Origin: Blasia pusilla
Lineage: Eukaryota; Marchantiophyta; Marchantiopsida; Blasiales
Length of the DNA: 64,000 nucleotides
NCBI GenBank assembly: GCA_050084515.1
Contig: CM114275.1
Location: 992,001 to 1,056,000, forward strand
Direction: 5' to 3'
Shown here: positions 1 to 10,262 of the stretch, piece by piece
Layout: each line of letters opens with the position of its first letter
Numbering within the stretch: the first letter of the stretch is position 1
Position numbers and translations under genes: made by a program
Notes under the pieces: generated by a model
The model's database searches: none
Seen by the model: the letters and a program-made list of their open reading frames with translations, nothing else
Told to the model about the DNA's origin: nothing

Positions 1-734
1 CAAACGCTACTTACTTTGCAAAAAAAATATTGGGCAATGAATCTAGGCTAGTAAGTCTATTGGAAATCGGATGGTACCAACTTAGCAACTTGAGGGTGAA
101 TGGTCTCTGTGAGATGAGATAAGAGAAAAATGGTAGGAAAGTCTAGAAGGAGGATGTGATATTAGAGTGAGAGGGAAATCAAATACAAACACACATCATG
201 ATAAGAAGTAATGATATATGGATGATAAATTTTAAATGAAACGGAGGAATTTTGATACAAGTAGAAGCTTTATGGAAATTTCATGGCAATTAGGATCCAT
301 ACTCTTATTAATATCCCTAGCTTACTCATAAAAAGAAAATTAGTTTTATTGAAAAATTGTAGTACTGCCGGGGATGTATTACTTTCACCATTCAATATGA
401 AGAAGATTATTAATAATTATCTTGGGATTCAAGACTGTCTACTTTGAGATCAATAATATGAGAAAATGTTTTGCTACCAAATTTTTTTCAAGACTTTTAT
501 TTTGATGAATGCTTCAACAGCTGTCACATAAGGAAATAGGCTAGGAATTGAATAAAATCTAAAGGTTTCACATTTTTTTCAAAAAATGTATGAATTTTCC
601 ATTATGAATCCTTGATGTTTGCCTACATGGAAATTGAAAATACAAATATTATATTTTTGAATATTCCATTCAACTTGGTAAAATATTAAGTAATCAAACT
701 TTCTCTCATGATAATGAAGAAGGATATCAAGGTT

Positions 735-1020
735 GCACACGAACAAAGTCTGTGCGGTTCCGCGTGACTGTGGTATCCAAGCCCACTGCACCCGCAATGT
801 AGACTAGGGCTCGACCATCCCGTAACCATTCCATGAACCCGTTGCCCATTCATGCCACATGTTTTGTAGTCCGCATCCAGTCCGCATGGAGCGCATATGG
901 ACTGCCCTTGCCCACGCAGGCAATTGGCTAGTCCGCATACCCTTTCGATCCCTGCTTGCTCCCTTAATCCGAGCTAGTGCGGCCCACTAGGGTACAAAAA
1001 AACCCACGCGGGGGACTTGT
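735..1020. repeat. GC-rich islet, probable old repeat
   Basis: A short block rich in C and G, with repeated TCCGCAT and GCCCA words, sits in otherwise AT-rich DNA. It starts with a GGTTGCACA-like word, as does a second GC-rich islet at 51100-51325. The two may belong to one repeat family, but I could not align them convincingly along their length. No open frame in it looks genuine. Confidence 0.3.
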
Positions 1021-2407
1021 TGGACATGTTCATTTGGGTGCAATCTTGAAGGATATGCTTGAAAATGTAATAGATCTTTATTTGGATATGTGGGAGAATA
1101 TTTTCATATCAATAGATAAAGGAAGTCCAATGAACATGCCATCTACTCTTGAGGTACTTTCAATGTGATTAAACATCCATAAGTTTGAGGGTTAATCCTC
1201 ACACTATGGTTCTCACATCAATATGTAGGCTTATTTTAGGATTGACATTATTTCATTAACCATATTTGCCATATACGATGGCACTATTGATATGTAAAGT
1301 AAACCAACAAGCTTAGTTGATGGTCATGTAATGATCAAAAAATAAAATGACTCTATTTAAGAGGAAGATAATAATTTTACACTTATAAGCATATGGCTAG
1401 TTATTAAAATATACCAACTGAGGTGGTGATCTACTAGGGATTAGTTTATTAAAATATTTTCATACCTCCTTAAAGGATGTGCTCAAATGTTCATTGACCA
1501 TTGCACTACATCTCAAGATTTTTAGTAGATTGATGAATAGAGTTTGATAGAGAAAAGGGTTCATACGATTAAAATTTTTTATGAGAAGGCTTTTAGAGAA
1601 GACACGTATGACTACAATGGTAGGCTACGGATTTACTACTAATGAACCTCACTTTGAAGCTCATATTTAGATACCATATTTAGGGATGCGATTTGTGATA
1701 TAGTGAAGCTACGCTATGTTGATGGATTGAGTTTGGATTTTTGTGAGTTTGTGGGCTAGGATTGATACTGACATAAAAATCTTTTCTTTCTTGTGTATTG
1801 AGTCACATTTTTTTCTCTATAAGTACAATGTGTATGTTGAATGTATTTGGGTTATATTGTGAATAAATATAGTGCTCAAAGATTGGAAGATAATGTCCTT
1901 CATAGAATTCACAACCAAAGATTGAAAGATCAAAGTTTCATCTTAATGAGCACATTTATTGGGATATATTGAAATTTTCGTATACAAATATTCTAAGATT
2001 CATGGGATATATGGATCTCAATTATATGCTGATAACAATTGAGGCCTATGGTAAGCAATGTTCATTCACATGGCTATAGCTAGGGTGATAGTGGTTATAC
2101 ACATATACATAGCAACATGTCATGTCTAAGTTTATGGCACATGAATTCATAAACCAAGAACTAGAAAAATAATAAACAACACCATATATACATCATCACA
2201 TTAAAGGCTCAAGAAAAGCCTCCTAGTTGATGATTAGATCTTTCCACATCCAAAATGATATGCATATTTTTTTCTTCTTAGGCTAAGTGTTATGTGTCCC
2301 CGTTTGTTATTCCCATTTATAATCCATGTCATTATTTGTCATCAACTTGCTACTTAAGAGACTTTTTATGTGTCACAGACATAACCATCCTCCTTGAGAA
2401 TTATATT

Positions 2408-2524
2408 AAGGCCTGCCCGTAGAGTAGGAAATATTTTCTTGCTGCCGGGTTGTCACATGTCAAAGAGAAAGGTGTTTGCAAATCAAGAAGGCACTCTCCA
2501 ATAATAATAATAATAATAATATAG
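2408..2524 (-). mobile_element. Non-autonomous Helitron fragment (5'-end family A)
   Basis: The right part matches the segment that recurs near 9430-9487, 24600-24671, 57018-57057 and 57150-57240: TTTTCTTGCTGC, then GTCACATGTCAA, then TTTGCAAATCAAGAAGG, then CTCTCCAATAATAATATAG. Read on the minus strand this is a Helitron 5' end. The ATA/ATT repeat near the end has expanded to about seven units. The expected CTAG 3' end with hairpin is not clear on the left, so the copy looks truncated. Confidence 0.5.
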
Positions 2525-3788
2525 TATTATATTCTATTGAAATTAAAGTCTTACTCTTGTCTTGGTTGATAGGTTAATATACATTCTACTCATCTAAGCC
2601 ATGATGTTTCTTGATTGATATTCCTTGGTAGTTCTTCCACAATACCTTGAAAAATTGTGCCATGGGGATAAAATTGTACTACTAGCATCCTTCACATGAG
2701 CTCTATAAGTCTATTTAGGTAAGAAAACATGGATATTGGATTTTCCATGAAAAACAAATTTCACATGTATGAAATATAGTTGGGATCCCAAGATTGACTC
2801 AATCTATAATCCCCATGGCATGGTACTCCACAAAAAGAGCATAATTATCCATGGAGTATTCCTCCAAGTGCTAAAAAAGATCTTTCAAGATATTATGAAT
2901 TTAACACTTTCATACTATGATCTTTTTATGTGTCACACCATGCGTATATTCATGGAGTAGAACTCATAAATTAAGTTGAATAGCTCAATTTTACCTACTA
3001 GTGTTGAAAGTGATTATTAGTTTTACAAGATATTATGCACTTTTTCTATATCTCCTTAATTTGCAATGACTTAGTCACATAGTGATACCACCAATTTTTG
3101 TGACTATCGAGGATCTCTCAAATTGAAGCAATGTTCTCAAGTAGTAGAAGCATTAAGAATTTTTGATACCTTGCACCTCTCGGTATGAAACCAAGACTTC
3201 TCCCTCTATCATCATTTTTATCAAAAATTTGAGAGAAGGACTTATGCAACAATTGGTAATTATTATGCACTACGACACTCACATACGCTTACTTTCCAAC
3301 CTTTTGCATGTCTTTATATTCAACATTATGACTGAGTCCTCTACAAGTAACATAGTATTGCTAGTACAATCAGTGTGATTCATTTGCAACTTGAGCAGTA
3401 ATTTCCACTCGTAAGGAATTCCCACTACGATTGTATTGTAAATCCAACTTTTGTGAGCGTGAAGGACTTGAAGTCCACTCTTAATTGATTCAGAAAAATG
3501 TGAACTAGAAGGGGAGAGAAAAAAAAACTTGTGTGTCACATTTGAACTCAAATTGATGGACTTCCATATTTGAAATTTATAATGATTATCATGAGCTTTT
3601 ATTTAATAGTTTCCGTGCCAACATTTGGTTGATTTCTTGGTCCTATTAATTCCGATAAAGATATGGTGTTTGGGCTTCACTACAAGATATCTTGCCTATT
3701 TTTTTTGGAGGTGTGGGATATTCCTCCATACTTGCAATTGTACCAAAAACATTTTTGAGGAGTTGTCAACATTGTAGAGACTTGTATG

Positions 3789-3831
3789 ATTATGACTGAG
3801 TCCTCTACAAGTAACATTTTTGAGGAGTTGA
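3789..3831. repeat. Short duplicated filler segment
   Basis: About 29 bp at 3789-3817 repeat 3326-3354 (shared core GACTGAGTCCTCTACAAGT). The following 18 bp (AACATTTTTGAGGAGTTG) repeat 3748-3765. The segment is thus built from two nearby sources. Confidence 0.6.
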
Positions 3832-4199
3832 TTTCTCATTTATCATACCTACAACATTTTTTCCAAGGAGATACACATATCTTGGTGGAATATATGGCCC
3901 ATGTCAAGGAGGAAGATCTATTATTCTAACAACATATGGGACCAACATAGGCTCATTTTCCACTTGCTACACAAGAATTGATCCAAGAAGGGTTTTATTG
4001 ACCTCAAGAGCTTATCTTCGGAGAGTTACACGTAATCATTTTTGTTCATTCTCTCTAAGGGAACTTCTTATATTCATTGAGATTTTATGCGTTCATGTGT
4101 GGGTATAGGAGCACGAGCTTGACTTCATGCAAACACTCTTTATTCTTCCATTTGTCTTCTACTAAATATATTCTCAACATCATTACGAGTATGAATTGG

Positions 4200-4800
4200 A
4201 CTTCCTCATCCTCCTCTTCTTGGTTGGTGTGCCTAATTTACACATGGGGAAATCACCAATGCAAATATTATCCACATTCTCCAATGTGTGTGTGGTGGAG
4301 AATGAACGGCGAATCAAGATGTAATCAAAGAGGCAATAACATCAATGGCTCGTATTTAATTTTACACCATTAGGCAAGAGTAACTACATGTTCTACCTTC
4401 TACTACATAGGCAACCTCTTGTGAACAGATTGAACTAGTTATGTCCCAATGTGACTTTTGTCTAGCGGGTGACATGTTGCTTGCCAATCGCTGATCCTAC
4501 ATATTCTAACTTGGTGTGTTGAGTTGTATATACAAAAGATTCTACGGCCAATGCAACAACAAGAATCAAGGAGTTGAGTTATGCGCTCAGACGTGCACCC
4601 AATGACGTAATTGCCTTTGGAGTGGAAGTTTATGGACACTTGCATACATCTTTTGATACTTTCCTCAAAATTTGTGCTCACCATTCCCTTGAGAATCATC
4701 AATTAACCCCTTTTTGTAGTCCTTCTCTCTTTTTTATCACTACTCATCATTGACAATGCATCTTGGCAACATTACGACGTGCACAAGCACTCACGATGAA
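4200..4800. repeat. Dispersed repeat, copy 1
   Basis: Collinear, diverged similarity with 18304-18870 in the same orientation. Shared landmarks in order are ACTTCCTCATCCT, CATATGGGGAA/ACATGGGGAAA, a TGGTGGAGAATGAACG-type block, CTCTTGTGAACA/CTCTTGTAAACA, TAGTTATGTCCCAA/TAGCTATGTCCCAA and, at the end, GACAAT..TTGGCAA. The identity of the family is unknown. I see no terminal repeats and no protein domain. Confidence 0.5.
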
Positions 4801-5233
4801 ACTTCCTCTCAAAGTGGTTGGTGATCATCCATCTTGTCGTCCATATTCACACTTTACCAACCACTACTATTTGTGTCGTATGCGGTTCAAACTCTATCAC
4901 ATGGCTCACTACATTGTTTTCTTGGTGTGTTCTCTCTTTTTTGGTGTGTCATTTTTCTTTTTTATTCCTTTTTATACTTTTGGCCTCCTTTCCCTCGTCG
5001 ATGTTGTTGACTTTCTCCACCAAATGGGATTTACTAGTTGTAAATGTCAAATGTGTTCCACTTGCCGTCTTTCTAAATTATATCATACTTTTCACGAATG
5101 GAAATTTTTCTTTTCTAGTTACTTGAATGAATTGATAGAAGCAAAGTGAGAAGCCTTAGCATCCTCTTATTGGTATGGACTATTACAAGTAGTGCAAAAC
5201 TTTTGACTTTTGATTGAATGGAAGAGGCGGGAA

Positions 5234-5303
5234 GTTTTTCCATCATCGCCTCCCTTTCCCTTACGCAAAGGGAAAGGGAGGCAGGCGATGCTGGAAAAAC
5301 TAG
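5234..5303. repeat. Long near-perfect hairpin upstream of the spherulin-4 gene
   Basis: Left arm 5234-5262 pairs with right arm 5267-5300 around a loop of about four bases. The arms are GTTTTTCCA...CATCGC...CTCCCTTTCCCTT and its complement, with only small bulges. The right arm runs straight into CTAG at 5300-5303. It could be a fold-back MITE, the terminal hairpin of a Helitron, or a small-RNA precursor. The sequence alone does not decide. Confidence 0.6.
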
Positions 5304-6010
5304 TTTCTCAAGTGGAGGTTGTAATCATCATCATGAGCGTAATGGAGTTCACAGATTCACGGGTTCTGCAGTCGAGTGAGGTGGTCCACTCCTTCGGTTG
5401 AATACCTGAACACGACACAGAAAATCTGTGAAAGTATGGTTGACATTTTTGTGAGGATACGATGCGGGCGATCCCAGACTATATGTTTGTATTGACCTGA
5501 CCTGACGTCCAGTTGAAGCTTTGTAACATGCGTCGTTCTACCATTCATCGTCGGGAGAGGTGTGCTAAACGGATTTCCAGGACATCGTCGGATTTAATAT
5601 TGAAGTTGCCCGATTTCGTACGCCGATGGTGAGGAAATTTAACTATAAAGATGTCATGTGTGCGCCGTCATCTTCTGGACGGGTTCCTGCGATCTTCGTT
5701 ACTGGTGAGTCTCGGACTGTGGATCCGCGATGTGTGCTGCAAAGTGGTTTAAATTGAAACACTGAGCTCCGATTTGAGTAGAATGATTGATAGGTCGACC
5801 GTCGTTGCTTTGATATCCGTGGACGTCCTTGAGCAGCGCGAGCGAGCAAACCTTCATTTAGAGAGGGAAAAATCGTATCAGAACGTTAACGTTGGCCAGT
5901 TTCGGTTAGATCGGAGTGGAGAGAATTCACACTCATGCCTAAGCTCGATCGCTGTTCTCGTGGTCTGCGCAGGGTTAGATTCAAGCCCCGACAACAGCAC
6001 TCCATCCATC

Positions 6011-7026
6011 ATGGCAACACGCGTCAGAGCTTCTGTCTTCGTCATCTCACTGTGGTTTCTAACTCTTTCGCACACGACAATCGCCGCTCGTAACCTGCTG
6101 CAGAGCTGCACGACGACCTATCCGCCTCAGTACATCATCGCCCCTTCCTACGTCTACCCGTGCTCCTTGACGGATACATCCTGCGCGTGGTACCGCTTTT
6201 CCAACGGCGCAGACGTCGTCATCCTCAACCCTGATAGCGGTCCCGGCACAACCAAGAACCCTGACTTTGTAACCCTTGTCAACAGCATCAGGGCGAGCAC
6301 CGACACCTACATCACCACCATTATAGGGTACGTCGCGACCACATACGGGGCTAAAAGCACGGCACAAGTGCAAAAGGAGATCGCCCGGTACAACAAGTTC
6401 TACAAGGTGGACGGCATCTTCCTGGATGAGGCCGACACTTCCTGCAGCAAAGCAAGCTATTACAGCAACATCGTCAATTTTGTGCAACTCAACACGTCCT
6501 CTCCGACTGGCCAGGATTACACCGTCATGAACTGGGGCACCGACGGCTTCGAATGCCAGGCGACGACCTCACCCTCCGCCGATACGTTCGTCACGTTCGA
6601 GAGTAAGCACTTTTCATCACCCGTCCATCACCGCCGCTGGAACATCACGAATCGTTCAAATTTGCAATCGCACGTCCCTCACATACGCTTTCGTTTCCAT
6701 CGCTCTCACTCTCAATTCCCAGCTGATCTACGTCCTCTTACCGTGAGACCATCGTCCCTTCGCGTTTTGCTTGTCACGCAGACAACGCGTCGCGCTACGC
6801 ATCCTACTCCCCGAGCTCATGGATGTCCAACTACTCTCCGGATCGATTCTGCCACATCGTGTACGACGTGAGCCAAGCGCAGGTCTCTAACACAGTCGCC
6901 CTCTCCAAGCAACGGCGCGCGGGTCGCGTCTACGTCACGAACTACACAGGCGCGAACCCCTACGACGCAGCTCCCTCTGCGGACTACTGGGCTGTCGAAG
7001 TGGATAAGGCCGCGGCTCCATGCTGA
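6011..7026 (+). CDS. Spherulin-4-like secreted glycoside hydrolase (GH135 type)
   Basis: Two exons, 6011-6602 and 6782-7026, joined over a 179-bp GT-AG intron, give 278 residues. The frame is open upstream of 6011, but I chose this ATG because it starts a good signal peptide (residues 1-26, hydrophobic core VFVISLWFLTL, ending TIAA). The mature part matches the spherulation-specific family 4 fold: IIAPSYVYP near 42-50, ILNPDSGPG near 71-79, IIGYVATTYG near 104-113, DGIFLDEAD at 134-142, and VTFE at 194-197. In the fungal member Sph3 (GH135), an adjacent Asp-Glu pair and a later Glu form the active site; here these would be D139, E140 and E197 (inferred). Sph3 cuts N-acetylgalactosamine-containing glycans; the plant substrate is not known. 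The gene is much richer in GC than its surroundings, which could mean transfer from fungi or bacteria, though it has an intron. Confidence 0.88.
6603..6781 (+). other. Intron of the spherulin-4 gene
   Basis: Donor GAGA|GTAAGC and acceptor GTCACGCAG|ACAAC. Removing it keeps the frame and joins VTFE to the conserved second half. Reading through the intron keeps an open frame that ends at 6871, which would give a truncated product with an unrelated tail. Confidence 0.85.
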
Positions 7027-7030
7027 TTCA

Positions 7031-7825
7031 TATGTATATAATTATTAATTAAAAGGAGGGGATGGGGTTTGAAGGTCCCCTGCCTCCCGTGTATATTTTG
7101 ACTTCCTTTGTAATGACACGTGGAATATAGAAGTTAAATTGACAAAAAGTTGAGGAATTAAATTTGAATAAACGAGCGAGATGTCTTTCCTGACGGGTGA
7201 TTTTCACCCGCGGGTGCATGGCATGGACTTTGTGCTAGTATATAATTAAAAGAAGATGGGTGGGCTATCGAAGTGGATAAGGCCGCGGCAACATCTATCT
7301 ACATGATGGATTAGGAAAATTCTCGTCGTAATACATTTATATCATTAAAAGAGTATGAAGTTAGAAAAAAAATTCCTTGTTTTAAAGGGTTTTTTTTATC
7401 ATTGACACTTCTATTATTGACGTATGTCGTTTAAGGGTAGTTAAATTAAGAGGAAAGCACTAGTGCATCATATAAGCAACATACTAGTATATTATTAAAA
7501 GAGGATGGGGTTAGAAAAATCCTTCTCTCGTGTTGACATATGACCTTTCAAACTTGTTGATGCGGGTAATTAAATAAAAGGAGGATTAAATATTTAAGGG
7601 ACGAACCATACTCATCCGTGCATAGTAGGTATCATTCTAGTCTATTCAATTAGGAGAGAGGGACAATTTATGGAATGCCACCTCATGGAGTTGACACCTT
7701 GACATTCTTCTCTTGGCAAAGATTCTAAGTTAAAATAGAAGAGATAAGGGGAAGGATTAGATTTAAGTTAAGACACAAGAGAACTGGGGTGATGTATACT
7801 CCCGAGCATGGCACGCGCAAACTAG
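7031..7825 (+). mobile_element. Head-to-tail array of four Helitron-like segments
   Basis: Four segments follow one another, each closing with CTAG: at 7235-7238, 7484-7487, 7637-7640 and 7822-7825. The first three start with TATATAATTA- or TATATTATTA-AAAG followed by a GGATGGGG-like word; the fourth starts TCTATTCAATTAG. Upstream of the CTAGs are GTGCATGGCATGG or CGAGCATGGCACG words of the kind that form the Helitron 3' hairpin. No protein is encoded. Segment 2 carries a copy of the end of the spherulin-4 coding region at 7260-7291. Confidence 0.55.
7260..7291 (+). pseudogene. Duplicated fragment of the spherulin-4 last exon
   Basis: GGGCT(A/G)TCGAAGTGGATAA followed by GGCCGCGGC repeats the last coding bases of the spherulin-4 gene (about 6989-7015) with one substitution. 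It lies inside the second Helitron-like segment and has no other gene sequence around it. Confidence 0.75.
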
Positions 7826-9294
7826 TGCCTTGATTGCAAGTCGAGACATGATTTCTGCAAAGTGTCAACAAGGATAGAGTTGTGTCGAATGTGAAGTGAG
7901 GAGAAACAAAAAGGAAACTTATGTCAAAACATTAGTTGCCATTAATGTTAGGCTAGTTTTTGGAAATGCCCCATCCTAAGGATAACGTTTGCCATGGCCA
8001 AAGTTTTTGGTTTTGCTCAACCTTGAACCTAGTTAGTAATCATTGGACCTCAAATGGGGCAACGCCTTCACCTCATGTTCATATACTAGTGTTATGCATG
8101 TCAAGTGTTTTTGCTGGAGGATGCCCATGCCATGCACATGAGAATGAGGAGCACCATTGGTACACTAATTTTCCCGAATTTAGTTAGACATGACTAATTA
8201 ATTATATGGGTTAAGTGTCAAAATAAAAGGCCACCGTAGAGGACAAGTTCCGAGCAAGGAGATGTTTGTTGTTGAGAGGCTTGTCTCTAATAATATAATA
8301 GATTATATTTGGTCTTTTGGTATTTGGTACTTGGTCTGCCCAAATTTGATATTCTTTCGTCTAAAATAAATCTGCACAAAAAATGGTGTCATGAGAAGAA
8401 AGAATAGATATTATGAAATTCACTTGATATGAAAATAAAAAAATCTCCAAGATGGTCATAATAAGACAAAGCAAGCCTTAAATCGACACTCGATGAGAAA
8501 ATAGGGGATTTTAGGAGAATTCAAAAGTCATCCACCAAGGTTTTGTATGAATACATGAGATCATAGTGTAAGCTCTGTAGAGACTAACTTGTATCAAAAG
8601 ATTGAGAAAAGTAAGAGAAATGGGCTGGTTTGATCCACTTGTAAACGCTAATCAAACCGTAAATAGAGCCCAATGTGTGCAATCGTGTTTAAGGTTCAAC
8701 CTTCAAATGCAGGGAAAGAGGGGTCCACAAATCCCAACACTTTGCAAAATCTCCATCTTATTGGAAAATGGAGAACCCCAAAGTTTAAGATCCAAGAGAT
8801 GAATGACATCAGTCTAAGATTGGAACATAAATGAAATGGTCTCTAACGAAACACTCAACTATCCTCCCATATTGGAAAACTCCTGCAAAGCTCCAAGTCC
8901 TCCCCAAAGCATCATTAACCAATCATCCAATAGAATTTTTCATGGTACAACATGCCTTAATGGGCCACAAAAACCTTGGCAAGCTTCTTCGCTCCATACC
9001 TTTGGGAGAGAAAAGAATCCATAACACTGAAAAGAAAATTGCATTAGTTATGGATTTTTTTCAGCTTGCATATTGAACAAAGAAGCTTCAATGAATCTCC
9101 TTCCGTGAGTGACACACGACAAGTACCAATCTAGTTTTTTCTCGTCCACTTCAATTCGAATGGTTGCTCACTCATTCGAAACTTATTCATGGCCACTTGG
9201 TCATGAGAAGCGGGGTATAAATGCTCACTAGTGTGCGATTGTAGATTGGATGTGGAGCCCATACATCTAGTTTGAGACACTCCCATAGAAGGGT
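7826..9294. other. Intergenic, nothing recognised
   Basis: AT-rich DNA with short open frames only (at most about 80 codons). There is no domain, splice structure or repeat that I can support. It ends at the clean Helitron at 9296. Confidence 0.5.
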
Positions 9295-9295
9295 A

Positions 9296-9487
9296 CTAGT
9301 GGGCAGCCCATGCCACGCACGGGAGTGAAGGACTAATCATGTTAAACATAAAATCTTTTTTTTGCTGCTCGGGGAAACATTTTCTTATTGCCCTAGAATG
9401 GAAAATATTTTCTTGTTGCTCGGTTGCCACATGTCAAGACAAGAAGTGTTTACAAATCAAGAAGGCACTCTCCAACAATAATATAGA
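9296..9487 (-). mobile_element. Complete 192-bp non-autonomous Helitron
   Basis: Both ends are readable on the minus strand. The 5' end is A|TCTATATTATT and the 3' end is CTAG|T, so insertion was between A and T. Eleven bases before the 3' end is a hairpin CCCGTGC-GTG-GCATGGG (7-bp stem, one G-T pair). This is the textbook Helitron layout: 5' TC, 3' CTRR, subterminal hairpin, no target duplication. It encodes nothing, so it depends on a Rep-helicase from elsewhere, possibly one related to the relic at 32700-35080. Confidence 0.8.
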
Positions 9488-9601
9488 TGGTATGGTCCAA
9501 TTGAAGGTATCTATATTTGTTCAAAACTCGCCCTCCTTATATGTCCGGTGTGCACCTTGGAAGCTCCAATAATTTCTCTTACAAAGTCCACTCTAATTTT
9601 A

Positions 9602-9606
9602 ACAAG
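9602..9606. repeat. Putative target-site duplication, left copy
   Basis: ACAAG directly before a TG, matching ACAAG at 15122-15126 just outside the right LTR. Support is moderate because the outer 45 bp of the left LTR does not resemble that of the right LTR. Confidence 0.5.
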
Positions 9607-10146
<540 letters not shown>

Positions 10147-10164
10147 ATACTCTCCCTCAAGCTC
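10147..10164 (-). promoter_or_regulatory. Polypurine tract of the copia element
   Basis: On the minus strand a GAGCTTGAGGGAGAGTAT stretch lies directly before the TG that opens the 3' LTR. This is the usual place for the plus-strand primer of reverse transcription. Confidence 0.7.
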
Positions 10165-10262
10165 ATATCGATATCTCTTACGCCTAAATCATTTCTAAAC
10201 ATCTCAAACTTATCTCTAGACAATATCTTTGTAAAGATGTCTATATACACAAGATCAATTTT

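Larger units (their letters stand above)
1..5230. other. AT-rich intergenic region, no gene recognised
   Basis: No open frame here exceeds about 130 codons, and none shows a domain, signal peptide or consistent splice pattern that I can recognise. The region holds a GC-richer islet (about 735-1020), a Helitron remnant (2408-2524), a short duplicated segment (3326/3789) and one copy of a dispersed repeat (4200-4800), each listed separately. The 128-codon frame at 4763-5149 is T-rich and its repeated Phe and Leu look like low-complexity DNA rather than a protein. Confidence 0.6.

Noticed and set aside
4763-5149. 128-codon frame with Phe/Leu runs
   Set aside because: Low-complexity T-rich DNA partly overlapping a dispersed repeat; the overlapping alternative frame is just as open.
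6059-6487. 142-codon minus-strand frame
   Set aside because: Antisense shadow of the GC-rich spherulin-4 exon 1.
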